From positions 54,320,122-54,384,121 of the forward strand of contig NC_134849.1 in the NCBI RefSeq assembly GCF_965363235.1: a stretch of 64,000 bases of DNA, in the 5' to 3' direction. Made by a program: the position numbers and the translations under genes. Of the stretch, positions 1 through 13,500 are shown one piece after another. How positions within the stretch are numbered: position 1 is the stretch's first letter; each line of letters opens with the position of its first letter. Below the pieces are notes generated by a model. That model had not been told where the DNA came from. It did no database searches and saw only the letters and a program-made list of their open reading frames with translations. The stretch is from Mytilus galloprovincialis (taxonomy: Eukaryota; Mollusca; Bivalvia; Mytilida; Mytilidae).

Positions 1-491
1 TAATACCAATGCAAACATAAGATAAAAGTCCGAGTCAGCCTTTCCCCGCCATATTTTAAATCTGAAATATCTCGAAAAGGAGGCCCAAGACCTATCAATA
101 TTTTTAGCTTATTTTTATTATTAAAGAATGCTCTACCAGCTTAAAGTATCAATTTTAAATTCTTGATTTATTAATTTTCACCTAACCTCACCTAAGTACA
201 TCCTTAAGTGATTTATAAAACTGTTATTTGACTAGGTTTTGATTGTCTTAGACTTTGGTAATCTCATTAGAATATAATGTGATTTTTTTCTTAAAAGAAT
301 TGAAATATTTTTTTTCTTTATTATGATAACTGGATAACTTACACTCAAAGAAACTATTGTTCCTCCCAAAGCACCTACTATGAATATGCATGAAGTATTT
401 TGCACGGGTCCTTTGGTAATCAACATACAATCTATCATTGGATATTATAAGAGTTGCTTTACATTTATTTTTGAATCTCATTCAATTTCAG

Positions 492-689
492 TTCCACTTG
501 ATATTGAATGTTGCTGTCGGTGGGGGATTTTTCTCTTCTGGCTGTCAGTATGATCACACGAGACCATGGAGCAACTCGTCTCCAAGGAAGGAAAGAGAAT
601 TTTGGGATCATCGTGGAGACTGGTTGTCAACCTGGCATGGGGATAACTCTGCCATGCAAATCGACTACATCGAAATGGTTCAGGCTTAA
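492..689 (+). CDS. Last exon of an upstream GH16 beta-1,3-glucanase / glucan-binding protein paralogue (partial)
   Basis: The exon follows an AG acceptor at 490-491 and opens in frame at TTC, coding 65 residues and a TAA stop. It reads NVAVGGGFFSSGC...REFWD...WLSTWHGDN.AMQIDYIEMVQA, the conserved C-terminal end of the GH16 laminarinase / beta-glucan-recognition family. By eye, 49 of 65 residues match the last exon of the complete gene at 40252-40449, and the acceptor falls at the same codon, so the two are tandem paralogues. The rest of this gene must lie to the left of the window: no other GH16 exon is seen in 1-490. An AATAAA signal follows 30 bp after the stop. The family hydrolyses or binds beta-1,3-glucans and is secreted; in bivalves it serves digestion of algal laminarin and/or innate recognition. 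Confidence 0.9.
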   Translation, partial: FHLILNVAVGGGFFSSGCQYDHTRPWSNSSPRKEREFWDHRGDWLSTWHGDNSAMQIDYIEMVQA

Positions 690-2761
690 TCAAGATTTAT
701 GTGTATTTACAAGTATATAATAAATTAAAATGCGTTGCTACTTTTCTTCCCATTCATTAAAGCAGAGTTCGCTTAAGTTTTTGTTTTTTCGTTAAATGCT
801 CTTTTTGTTTTGTTTTAGTGAACATCATTCATGCGATTTGGGGCATTGTCAATTTCTTCCTATGTTAAGTGAGCGGTTGAAAAAATAGGATGGTATATTT
901 TAATTCTTATAATTGAAAATCAGCATTGCTGCCATTAGGAAGTACATACGGAACAAACATTATTTCTAGGTTATCAAGCATGATAATGACTACCATGAAG
1001 ACACTTTAATGGTGTAGGAATACAGGCCGGCCCCTCTAACTGGTTAATGATGTCATACAGGCACTATTTTATCATGGTTTTGTTATGTTTCAAATTGCAC
1101 GAGGTTTGCTACTTTGCACTCTTGGTGGCATTAGAAGACATTTATACTACTGTTTCAAAAAAGGGAGAAGGTTTGGTACCATTAATACTTTTAATTCAGC
1201 TGCAATTGTTTGCACCTTTCCTTAGTCAGGAATCTAATGTTTAGTGGTTGTCGTCTGTTTATGTGGTTCATAAGTGTTTCTCGTTTCTCGTTTTTATATT
1301 TATACCGTTGGTTTTTCCTGTTTAAATGGTTTTACACAAGTGATGTTTATGACCCTTTAAAACTTGCTGTTCGGTGTGAGCCAAAGCTCCGTGTTGAAGG
1401 CCGTACCTTGACCTAAAATGGTTTACTTTTATAAATTGTTACTTGGATGGAGAGTTGTCAACTTGTCTCATTGTCACTCATACAACATCTTCCAATGTCT
1501 ACGTTATCATTTGAAAGATGCCATGAATTTCAACGGACAGTAGAATCGTCTTTATCAGCCGAAAATAGTTCTCTTCATAAACAAATAAAAATACATGTAC
1601 ATGCATCAATTTGTTAATGTTGTTCTTAATTATGTAAAAGGTCGGAGACGCATTTCTTTATTTATCTTCACCAGAAACGCTCAAATTTTTTAAACTTAAA
1701 CAACAAAAGCCAAGAAGTTACTATATGAACAATAGGTAATATGGTGGTTGGCTCAGAGTCTGGGTGCACATGTATGAGTGAAATACCTTCCTGTAGAGTG
1801 TTGTCCTGCGACCTGGCATGTGAAAAATGTAAAGCTCATTCGTGTCGGTTCAATGACAGAATGGTTTATATATACATGTATATATGAAATCATATGACTT
1901 ATTATGTTCTCGTTTTCCATTAAAATTTTGAACAAACTGGTTGTAACGAGGTATTTGCATCGATTTTACATTATTCGTTGCTTCGTGTTTATCTTTAAAA
2001 AAAATAAAGAGTAAAATTTGAAAAATAAGATCTAATTATCTCTGGAATAAGCACACGCAAGTATATTTTTATTCAATATCTGAATTAACTATTTGAAAAA
2101 TAGTATTCAATCTTTGATAAAAACAGAAACCGTGTGACTTAAAATGTGGAGCATGCCCTGAATAGCAACTTGAACAGTGACACTGGTGTAGTAATGGGTT
2201 GTTGTGAAGTTCGGTTCTTTTATAATTTTTATCTAAAGAATTCAACATAATGTGTTTGGTTTCTTTTGGTTTTATTTTTACCTTTGATACACGAACCTAT
2301 ACATTTTGCAATGCTGATTTTTTTTTTTTTTGACTTTTGTCATTACGACGTGGTACAGGTTGTCGAAAAAAAGGAACATCAATTCAGTTGATCTCTACCA
2401 AATGTAAAATTTCAAGCATTTACTCTCAGTTTTGTTAGTAATATTTAATCGGACGATGATCTATGGTGATATTTTTCATGCTATATTTGTGTACTTGGAA
2501 TTTGTAAATATCCTCTGATTGACCGACATGAGAAAAAAAAAAGACAAACAAGTTTGAGCTTTCTTAAAAGCTGCGGACTGCTTCGCTTTATCATAATTAA
2601 AGGTGATATTATATGTGTTTAAGACTGAGTGTACGTTATGGGTTTGCATCTCCGGAGGTGTGCCTAGATTGGCAGAAGTTTTAAAATACAGACTACGCAT
2701 TTTTGTAAACATTGTATAGGAACATTGTGTAGCAAAACAAATTATGCATATTGTAGGTTGA

Positions 2762-2800
<39 letters not shown>

Positions 2801-4400
2801 ATCACAAAAACACGTATTAATAGTTTATATTTCAGTGTGCAATATATGCATAATAAAACAAACATGAATTCAAGACAGTTGATTGGAACTGAAGTACACA
2901 TAGTTAATTTTCCGGCATTTGAAGTCTTAATCCTTAGACGCGAAAAATCTTTAATTCTTTATCCTGTATAAGCCAGCAGCTGTTACTGTATCTCAACCAA
3001 TCAGAATATATATGACTTTATTTGAAGATGGCGTGTATGTCGACTGAAACTAATAGCTCCTCACCGTGATGAGAAGCAATGATTCTTGAGGAAGGCGCAT
3101 TTAAATACAAAACATTTGATATATAACGCATAAGCGTATCATTTTGGTTGTCGTCATGTTTTAGATACTAGTACACTTGTTCAAGATGGAGTTCGTAATC
3201 CACGTGATGGTTGCCAAATGTGGAGAAACGTTAATGCTACGGATAATCTGTGTTTGTTGTCGTTTTTATTTGTGTGGTTTGTGTGACTTAACCCTTTGGT
3301 TTTCTATGTTATTCTTGTGGATTGCAATATTTGCCGTAAAAACATATATCTATGTTTGACTGGGGGAATTGCGCTTGATATTCATATGATGAAGACATAC
3401 ATGTATTCTTTCAATCAGCTTAATTGGATCTTGAGCTGGAATGTCAATAACTGCTACTAGTAATCCTTTGTTGGTTTATGTATCATTGTCATTTTGCTTA
3501 GTTTTTTTTTTCGTACTCGGACTAATTTAAACTGTTCTGCGTATTGCTGTGTGTTGGTACAAAAATGTATTAGGGAGGAAGGAGATTTCACAAAACATGT
3601 TTAACTCGGTCGCACTTTTGCGCCTGACTGTCCCAAGTGAGGGGCCTCTGGCTTTTCTTAGTAAATAATATTCGGAGAACCACTAAAACTTGCAATTAAG
3701 GATGTTTGCCCCTCTTGTTTTTGATTTTTTTTCCCCCAGATATTCGGTCCTCTGATTGTATACATGTATTTTGCCATTTAAAATTGTACCAGCTAACCCC
3801 TATTTTTCTAACTTACGTTATGTTTTTTCAGTGAAAACGTAAGATTGTAACATGATTCCGAAACTTGCCAATTAAAGTCATGCAAAAACATAACAGAAAG
3901 GCATGCAATAATAGCCGGAAGCAGTTGATAGATTTTTCAAATCAGCCCGCTATGCACAATATCAGATAATTTAAGAGGGCCAAATAACTATATGCTTATT
4001 ACATATAATATACACATAAATTAGGCCGTTAGTTTTCTCGTTTGAATTGTTTTACATTGTTATTTCGGGGCCTTTTAGAACTGACTATGCGGTATGGGCT
4101 TTGTTCGTTGTTGAAGGCCGTACGGTGACCTTTAGTTGTTAATTTCTGTGTCATTTTGTTCTCTTGTGGATAGTTGTCTCAGTGGCAATCATACCACATC
4201 TTATTTTTTGTATATACTTCCTTGAACCTTTACTTCGTTGAAATTTAAGATGTGGTCCACAAAGCGAAAAAAAAAACAACCTTTATACTATTCATTAAGC
4301 TTAAAGTTTATCAGTTTAAAAAGTCACAGTTTTTGTCTTAAGGCCAGGCGGTACCAGCTTTGTCCTGTTTTGTAACACGGTCTCGTTCATAGTTTCTTAT
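690..4400. other. Intergenic region between the two GH16 paralogues; repeat-derived
   Basis: I see no gene here. It contains diverged copies of short dispersed repeats: about 1240-1510 and 4015-4205 resemble, inverted, the repeat at 10058-10250. About 2550-2990 resembles 52480-52760. About 3855-3970 resembles 47395-47495. There is also a run of about 38 A at 2763-2800. The reading frames in this stretch are short and have no family features. Confidence 0.6.
719..724 (+). promoter_or_regulatory. AATAAA polyadenylation signal of the upstream GH16 gene
   Basis: A perfect AATAAA lies 30 bp after the TAA stop of the 492-689 exon, which implies a very short 3' UTR. Confidence 0.65.
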
Positions 4401-4414
4401 CAGCAGACCGTTAG

Positions 4415-4421
4415 TATAAAT
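4415..4421 (+). promoter_or_regulatory. TATA-box-like core promoter element of the complete GH16 gene
   Basis: TATAAAT lies 42 bp upstream of the ATG at 4457. A TATA box places the transcription start roughly 25-30 bp downstream, near 4445, giving a leader of only about 10-15 nt. A short leader suits the compact first exon, but the start has not been shown. Confidence 0.5.
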
Positions 4422-4456
4422 GCAAATGTTATCAGAGCTGTTCATTACACAAGATC

Positions 4457-4562
4457 ATGAAGGACTCGGTGTTAGGTCTAGTATTCACCTTGGCTCTCGC
4501 ATGTGCCTTGGAACCAGAGGTTATATTGGAGAAGCCATTTGGATTAAGGCTTAGACTGAAAG
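4457..4562 (+). CDS. GH16 gene exon 1 (signal peptide)
   Basis: Residues 1-35 plus one base. The ATG is the only start before the hydrophobic signal stretch LGLVFTLALACAL. The donor is AAAG|GTAAAT, phase 1. Confidence 0.9.
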
Positions 4563-7500
4563 GTAAATTGTTGCATTTGTCTATTATTCATAGAATTGAG
4601 AGAATAGAAATGGTGAATGTGTCAAAGAGACAACAACCCAACCAAAATGCAGAAAACAGCCGAAGGTCACCATGTTGGCTTCAGCATACAACGTATGAAC
4701 TAGAGCCTGAGTTTTGTTTCCATAGGCGCAAATGAATTATGGCTTAGACTAAGGTAAAAGTATTTTCTGGAGGCCAACGTATGTCTCAATGTAAAAGCGA
4801 TTTCTATGATTTACATTCTTATAACTAAATAAATCAATAGACAAGTATCATATCAGTATGACTTTGTACATGTACAAATAGTAATTGGTATAACTGGCAA
4901 ACTATCAAACTCAGTTGAACAGGTTTTAGATCATTTAATCGAAACAAAGCAGAAATACATCGAACAAAAACAAAGACTGGACTTGGCAGTATACTTAAAC
5001 ATCCGCAACAAAAGAAACACTAAGTACAGATCTGTGAGTACTCACAGCAGCTGACGGCTAGATCAAAGTCATTGCAGTTGAAAAAAATCATGCATCTAAG
5101 ACTATTATGAAACGTAAATTAAAATTGCAACCCTTGCTACATTGTACGTGCACTTTCATCTGCCTGGGTTCTTTCTAAGGTTGAAACACAGAACACGTTT
5201 ACTACCATCTGATTGGGTTCATTTCTATGATTCCCACAAAGGCTTGAATAGGATATATAAGGTTGAACACCAGGTCATGCGAGACTTTATTCCGACTTGA
5301 AATCTCCATCGCTTTGAAACAGATGCAACATTTACTGTAATCGCATTTGGTTCTATTGAAGGACGAGACCAAAGGAACATAAGCTTTGTACTGCATGACT
5401 TCTATCCGTTCCCTTTGATATGATGACATCATTTGCACCGAGTTTACATAATAGGGAATATTCCAGACAATCTTGCTGAAAAAAATTACGTCTGAATTAC
5501 ATTTATTTTTTTTGCAAGACAAATGAGTGTGCCTTTACCTACAATGCAAGACAACACTCGCAGATATGGTGGTTATGTACTTGGTTCATGTGTTATCTTT
5601 TTTTTCAAAATTTACATTGTCAACTCGATAAAGTGCACTGAATGATAACTTCTATGTAAACAGGAAAGGGAAATATTTTGTCAAATTCGTTTGCTTTGTT
5701 TGTTTCTATTCCCCAAATACATTGTATCGCTAGTTTAAGGGAAAATGATTTTTTTTAAATTGTATGTGTGATGTGTTGTTGTTTGAAATACCTCATGGGT
5801 TTTTGGATCAATCTAGTTTCATTTATGTTCTTTGTGGTGATCTGTTGTTTGAATACATCTTCTTTATATATATACATGTATATATACATGTATATATATG
5901 TTAATATTATATACCGGTTGGGTGAAGGATTAAAGTAATAAATAATCAAATTAATACCTTGCCCTTTAAAGCTTAAATATTCGAGTTCATCCTTGAACTT
6001 ATCATCGCCAGTTCACACGTATGTATGTATGTATGTGTCTTATCTTATTAAGTAAGAACTAATTCTTCCTAATAAAAGCCAACTAGACAATGGCTTCCGA
6101 CATACGTGATGTTAATGTTTAATTAGAAAAGGATACAACAAAAAGTGCATGATTTTAAAACTATACATAAAGTACATTTTAGAACACAGTTCTTTCTTTT
6201 GAAAGAAAAGTTCCATTTCCATAAATTTTAGCATGGTTATATTAGGGCAGTGGCGATTAATAATAATTTAAAATCATTTTATCACAATATCAAGCATTAA
6301 ACATGTTAAAAATACAGTGCAATCAAAAATAAAATATTGAAGATGTTCATAAATAAATAATTTATAACTTTATAATATTAATTAAAAGCATGAAAACACA
6401 TTTGTATATATACATTACTAAACATATTTTTTTCTAAAATATTTATAAAAAAGTTGATGTCCAAATTATCAATTGCAATCCTCATGTGTCTGTCTTGAAA
6501 AAATATTGCTTGCAGCTTGTTGTTTTCAGTAATGTATTCGACTACTGATTCATAACAGCTCGGAGATAGAATGTCATACATTTGTTCTAAATCCGTCTTC
6601 ACAGATGTAGACTTCTTTTTTTTTTTCATTTCTGATTTTATGTTGTGAAGATCTTTTAACACTATCTTTTTCCCTGTTTTCTCCATTATATAGCTTTCAC
6701 TTTTAGCATAGTTTCAACATCTTTTCTCTCTTCACCAGATAATTGCCGCTGTCTTGGTAAGAACTTAAATAAATTCTGGTTTATAACATGATAATATGTT
6801 CTAAACACATATTTGTTATCATCAGCTTATTCCCATCACTCGTTGTTCGTAGTTGTATGAAGAAAGGACAGCTTTGCCTAAACGTGGCCTGCTAAGGACG
6901 CTGACCTGTTTAAAAAGAAAAATCCATTTTTAGAAAAAAAGTTACAGTTTTCATACATTGTTATAATCATGTTGCCTGATCTTTAAAGATGTTTGTGTCA
7001 TGCTTGTTTTCATTGTCTGTCATTTTTTCTTATATGGTTTAATTTGCCCTCCTGCTATTCTAACTTACTTACTTAAAGATACTTAAAGATGTTTTCCGGT
7101 ACAGGATCCTCACGGCTCCTCTTCACCAGACTCATATATTAGGTCATAATTATTGCTGTTACTGCTGCTTCCGGTTATAACTGCGCGGTAATCAGAATAA
7201 TATAGTTCCTCGTTTTTCCAATGATTGTCAAGTCTGTTTTTAAAGGCATTAACAGACTTAACCACTTTTTCTGGTAGTTTGTTCCAGGTTTTTGCTATTC
7301 TCACCGTAAAACTATTTTTCCTAAGATTAGTATTAAACCTTTGATGTATGATATTACTACTATTTGTTCTTGTACTGTGCCTATTCTCTGTGCTCGACAT
7401 CAATTTTAGGAAAGTACTAGTTTCCGGGTCATATTTATTGTGTATGATCTTATAAGTTTCAATCATGTCCCCTCTTATTCTTCTGTACGCTAGTGTTGGT

Positions 7501-10500
7501 AATTTTAATTTCTTTAGCCTTTCTTCGTAGCTTAGGTTTTTAAGTCCCGGTATTTGTTTCGTAGCTCTCTTTTGTACACTTTCAATTTTATCGATATATT
7601 TTTTCTTAAAAGGTGCCCATACTGAACTAGCATAATCTAGATGTGTTCTTACAAGTGTTTTATATAATGGAATAAAGATTTCTGCATTTAGATTTTTGAA
7701 TGATCTTCTTAATGCCGCAAAGATTGAATTTGCTTTATTTACTTTCTCACATATGCTTTTCAAAGGATAATTCTTCATCAATGACTACCCCTATATCCTT
7801 CTTTTTTTTGCATCTGCTTATTTCTTTTCCTAGTAGATTATATTTTCCAATATCTTGTTTTGATTTTTTGCTAATATTTATATGTTTACGTTTTTCTGGA
7901 TAAAACTTGAGTAACCATGTATCACTCCATTTTTCTAGTTTGTCTAAATCCTTTTGTAATGTTTCATGGTCTCTGTCTTCCTTTATTATTTTAAAGATTT
8001 TTGTATCATCAGCAAATAAGTAAGCATCTGAGTTAACGCCTTCTGGTAAGTCATTGATGTACAGTACAAATAAGAGTGGTCCTAGTACTGAGCCTTGCGG
8101 TATTCCTGAGGTAACTTCCTTCCATTCTGATGCTTCACCATTTATTGAGACTCTTTGTTGTCTATTTGATAGAAAATCTCTTATCCAATCTAGTATTGGG
8201 TTTTTTATTCCATAATTTTCAATTTTCTTTAGCAGCCTTTTGTGTGGTACTGTATCAAATGCTTTCATAAAGTCTAAATATCCATAGTATCATCGTCCTG
8301 AACATGCATGAAATATTTGCCACTGGACATTAAGTAATCAACAATCAATCGGCAACTCATAGTATCTTCTATACTCTGTTTCAAATCTTGTATCCTATAT
8401 ATATTTTAATTATATGGTTGCCAACTTATTACCTTAAAATCATACACTTACCCGAGGATGCACTCTTGTGATCTTTTCCTCCATGATGATGCACACAGCA
8501 TAATTTCAATTGCCCATATACTAATTCTTCATTGATGTTTCTGTCGGTGCATTACGTTTGCGCGTATTACCATTACATTTGCGCGCAAAAATTATTTATT
8601 TAGGTTGAAAAGTACTCACCCATATTCAGTTCATTTGGTTTGTAATATTTTTCAAATTAGGGGCCTACAAAAAATTTGTCCTAAGTCATATACAGGTACA
8701 TGATAGGTTTTTTTTTTCTACAGGAGAGTTTGTATTTTGATTTTTAGAATATATTTGATTTGATAGTTAAAGTTTTAGTGTTTATATGAGTAACAGTAAC
8801 AAAAGTTTTTAAATATAAAATTTTGATATTTAATTATTATTCTTACATTTTAATGCCAGTGAGATATAATTTAATCAGAGCCGGCTAAATAGCAAATTTG
8901 CTATTTTGCCAGTGCCGGTCAAATAGCAAATTTGCTATTTTGCCGGTGCCGGTCAAATAGCAAATTTGCTATTTTGCCGGTGCCGGTCAAATAGCCACTG
9001 CCTTATATTAGATTTTATACAATTTGTTTCCAAGACTAAGCAATCCATGTAAAACATTTGAAACGATATTTTTTTCTTGATAATTTCGTGTGCTTGTTTT
9101 AGATACTACGAGATTTTCGAGCATATATATCCGAATGCTTTTAAAAAAAATTACAGCTGATTGTTGAGATTCAAATTTTGTTAAGCTACCATATAAAACG
9201 GAGAGTGGTAAAAGATATAAAGCCTTTGCTCGCCAATCCCTCTACACATGCGTTTTAACGTTCAATTTATCATACTACATGTACATTTTATTTCCAATCC
9301 CTCTACATATGTTACTTTTCTGTTTATCAAACCGTCTTACTCTAACCTTACACACATATGCAGGGGCGGATCCAGCCATTTTAAAAAGGAGGGGTTCCTC
9401 ACCCAGGACAAAAGGGGGGGGGGGGTTTCCAACTACATGTCCCCATTCAAATGCATTGATCGTCCAAAAAAAAAAGGAGGGGTTCCAACCCCCGGACCCC
9501 CCCTGGATCCGCGCCTGATATGAAACTGTTCTTTTCATCATACTGCCTTACTCGTGTCACCCTTCATACAAAGTTACTGTTCCATTTATCATACTGTCTT
9601 ACTCGTGTAACCCTCAACACAAATGATACTGCCTTTGCTTCCCTATCTCTGTACACATTTGTTACTTTTAAATCTACCATACTGCCATTATGGGACGTAC
9701 AAAAGTGTTCCTTTTCTGTTGTCCATTCCCTGTTTTTAGTTTCCGTTTGATCGCGCTTTATTTGCTCGTTTGTCTGCACACTTTCATTGCAGTCTTTTTT
9801 AAATTTCAGATGAGTCATCACTTTTAGGAGTTAAGTTTGAAGTACAGCCAGAGGGACAAAAGATTTACAAAGAGTTCATAGAACACACATGTGAGTGTTT
9901 AGTGCATGTACTGATTTATTATAATATATTCAACCGTCATTGGACATCGTGGATCAACCAATCACGTATTGTATATATTTTTTGATTGGCATAAAATATA
10001 CAAAGAATGTTAATAGGTGTAACATGTGAGAAAAGGTCTAACTTAAAAAAAAAAAGAGGATGTGGTATGATTGCCAATGAGACAACTCTCCACAAGAGAC
10101 CGACATGACACATAAATTAACAACTATAGGTCACTGTACGGTCTTCAACAATGAGCAAAGTCAATAACGCATAGTAAGCTTAAAAGGCCTTGAAATGACA
10201 ATGTAAAACTATTCAAACGAGAAAACTAACGGTCTTATTTATATTCCGGATTTGTTCACCCCGAAAAGTAGATGGTAGATTGGGTGCGTATTATACACAG
10301 CTACATACGGTTTTTAATTTATTTTTAATTTGTTTATCAATAGCGTTTTAGTCTTTATTATTGCATATTTCAAGACTTTTTTTTTTATTAAATTTCATTA
10401 TTTGTCATTTAAAGAAAAGGTACTATACAAAAGAACTGATACCACGACAGTTATTTATTTTAAGAAAACTTATTTTCAAAATGGACACCAATTAAATCTC

Positions 10501-13500
10501 ATTTAATCTAATGAAGTGATAAAACGCTAATCACGATCATATTATATTTTCTACAGTGGATGGAGCATGGGAGTTTCATTTACCGGAAGTTAAAATAGCT
10601 CCTGGAGGAAAATTAAGGTACAGACTAACAGCATACTTCGAAAATAACATCGAGGAATTTGATTGGAAGACACGTAAGTGTATAACATAGTTGTAAATGT
10701 TGTTGTGGGTTGAAACTTTTGACCGAATCTTATCCTCAGAAATGCCCCCCCCCCCCAAAAAAAAAAAAAACAAACAACAAACAAACAAGAAAAATAAGAA
10801 AGAAAAAAAAACCAACAAACAAAAACAATACATACGGAAAGATATTGTTTTTCAAATCAAGAAAACCCATATTATGGATGAGAAATTGAAAACTTTCAAT
10901 ATATAAAACAATTGATAAAACGAAGGGGAAGGACTAGGTATGACCCCTGGGCTAAAACCCTTAGGTGGACTATAAAGGCCATTTATTTGAGATGAAAGGT
11001 CAATGTGTGAAGAAGTTCCGATTGTATGCGACAAATCGTATTGGTCATCTTTGTATTACTTATCTTAACCTATTTTTTTATGTCATTTTGGTACATGGGT
11101 TATACAAAGTGACTTTAGATGTTTTCCATAGTGCGTAGCGAGGCTTATTGACGCATCACCCCAAATTTCCATTTATTCTTATTACATTACTATAAGCTAT
11201 CATTGATTAGATGACATATGTTCTGTACAGATGAAGTAGAGCCTTTAAAGCCTGTTAGAAGTATGAAGAGAGCCGTTGTATTCAGAGATGACTACAACAG
11301 CTTTAACCAGGGTAGTTACAGTATAGAGTGTTCAGCATGGGGAGGCGGAGTAAGTCATTTTAAATAATAAAATTATTAGTAAACGTGGTTATATTATAAT
11401 TATTGTTATCCTTTACCGTGGCGGTTATAGAATACTTTATACGTGGGGGCCTACTGACTGCCTTAGAGAGGCCCAACTCCAGTCTTGCTTAAATAATTCC
11501 ATAAATAATCAACCAAATTTTCCTACAAAAAGGGGAGGGTGGCGGCAGTAACAAAAGAGCTCCACCTAAATCGTCCTCTGCTTTATAGAGACGTAGATTT
11601 CCCCTGAAAATGCTTTTACAGGATTGTTTTCGAAAAGTGAACCTATTAAAATGATAATCTTTTAAGAAATTATTCATTTTTTTAACACAAAATCCATAAA
11701 GTTAAAGGTAATAGTACATTAAATTGACCAAACCAAAGATTTCGGTAAGATTTGAGATACAAATTTTGCTCTATGGCATGGACTTTTAACTGAAAATCGA
11801 AAACTAATGCTTCTGTTTCTTTTATTGTCTGAAATATTACTGCTTGAATTCTTTCATGAGAGGAGAAAATTGCTAAAAAAAAGCATATCAAATATGCAAA
11901 AAACGTTCTGAGATTTGTCATTAAGTCATCAAACCTACAATTTCAAGTACAAAGATTCAAAGGTCATGTTTGATGCTCGAGGGCTACTTAAATACTTAAT
12001 TGATAGGAGTGCCGCTGAGGTTTTGTTAGCCTTTTTTCAATTTGTTGATAAAAACACAGCCAGATTAAGAAACAACAAGAAAGATGACAGACACAAAAGT
12101 TATGGGAATTTTATTGATCTTATCATATATTTCTGATAGTTTCCCCGACCTATTCACATATTTTCAAGCTTGAAACGGGGACCAATTCCAGCGACACGTC
12201 CTATCACCTCGTACAAAATGTATACAGGAAGTGGACCCCCGAGGTTTGATTCCATTGTAACATTTGTAACTCGATACATGTAATTGTGTATAAATACATT
12301 GTGCTCTAGTGTAGTCAGGATAATTTTAATAAAATTGAAAATGGAAATGGGGAATGTGTCAATGAGACAACAACCCGTCTATTCAGCAGACAACAGCCGG
12401 AGATGTTTGGTAACTTTTTAATCTGCACAAAAAACTCGGCAATACAAAGAAATATGCATGTATTTTATAGTACTAATACAGATAACAAAGAATGGTATGA
12501 AATATATTTTGTATAGCCCATTTTCTATATTATCTTTGTCGTCTAATTTATCTGTCTATTTCCTTTTCAGAATAACGAATTTCAAGTATACACAAACCAA
12601 GGCAAGAACCTGTTCTCCAGAGGAGGTCACCTCTACATCAAACCGGTATGTAAATATTTATATAATTTGCAGTCATATCATATATGAAAACAAAGATTGC
12701 TGCTGATCAGCTATAAACGTTTGTGACAGTTAACGACATCAGTAAGTCTGTTTGCTGATTACAATTCTTTGAAAGTTTATTTATCTTTAAAAATCGTTGA
12801 AGTACAAACTAACAGGGCATAGACGGAAATCATTCGATTGCTGTTATTGACCTTACAAAAAGAAAACCAAGATATCACATTGTCAGAAATCCGAATATAA
12901 GGCACAAATGCTGAACAAATGTGTTACCCCATAATTTTGCTATATTTCATATAAATATATAAAAAAACACATTGCTTTATTTTATTGACACGGGAGCTAC
13001 ATTAAATTGTGTACTATTTGATTTTTTTAGTGGAGGGGAGGGGGTGTTAATAAGATAAAAAAAAAAAGCCCTGCATTTTTTCTTCGAAATAATTACCGTT
13101 CTTACCTTTTTTTTTTTATATTTTTCACTCTGTTCGGTCCTGCCCTTTTTATCATTTTTTCCTGACTTTTAGTTACATAAATTGTCATCCTCCCTTTTTT
13201 TTCCAAATTGCCCATTCTACCTTTTTTTAATCAAAACTCTTGTCCTGCCTTTTCTCAAATGTCATCCTAGCCCCCTCTCTCCTTTCCCCCTAAAACCTAA
13301 GTTTTTTACGAATACATCTTTAAACAAAGATGTTATAGACATGTAATTAATTTTATTGTACACGAGTGATGACAACACGTTTTTATCTATATACATACTC
13401 AGGGGCGGATGCAGGAATTTTCGAAAGGGGGGTGCTAACCCAGGGCAAAGGGGGGGGGGGGGTGCAAAGGGGTGCAAAACATATGTCCCGATACAAATGC

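Larger units (their letters stand above)
7085..8283 (-). mobile_element. 5'-truncated non-LTR retrotransposon (LINE, CR1/Jockey-like) nested in the MULE element
   Basis: The minus strand encodes the C-terminal half of a LINE reverse transcriptase. It enters abruptly at about 8283 inside motif A (LDFMKAFDTVPHKRLL), as expected from 5' truncation during target-primed insertion. The 3' side ends about 7085 in short TAAGTATCTTT-like tandem repeats, a common LINE tail. Confidence 0.85.
6246..9002 (-). mobile_element. MULE-like DNA transposon remnant with 9-bp target duplication, carrying a nested LINE
   Basis: The left end GGCAGTGGCGATT and right end AATAGCCACTGCC are inverted, and a perfect 9-bp direct repeat TTATATTAG flanks the element (6237-6245 and 9003-9011). 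Nine-bp duplications are typical of Mutator-like elements. A minus-strand fragment at 6378-6790 resembles ZSWIM-type MULE transposases, which agrees. The right subterminal region (about 8880-8995) is an array of the palindrome AAATAGCAAATTTGCTATTT separated by GCCGGTGCCGGTC. A 5'-truncated LINE (about 7085-8283) sits inside. The ends of this family recur as fragments near 61990 and 62532-62584. Confidence 0.75.
4563..9809 (+). other. Intron 1 of the GH16 gene
   Basis: GT-AG intron between signal-peptide exon 1 and exon 2. It holds a dispersed-repeat fragment (about 4595-4735), a (TATATACATG)n tract near 5865-5905, a MULE-like element with nested LINE (6246-9002) and a MITE (9361-9517). No host exon was recognised between these. 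Confidence 0.75.

Noticed and set aside
2476..2901. 141-codon minus frame with a poly-Phe run
   Set aside because: The run is the translated A38 tract at 2763-2800; the rest is dispersed repeat sequence.
9248..9541. Three overlapping frames over the MITE at 9361-9517
   Set aside because: They cross the element's poly-G and poly-C runs and inverted ends; no protein family.
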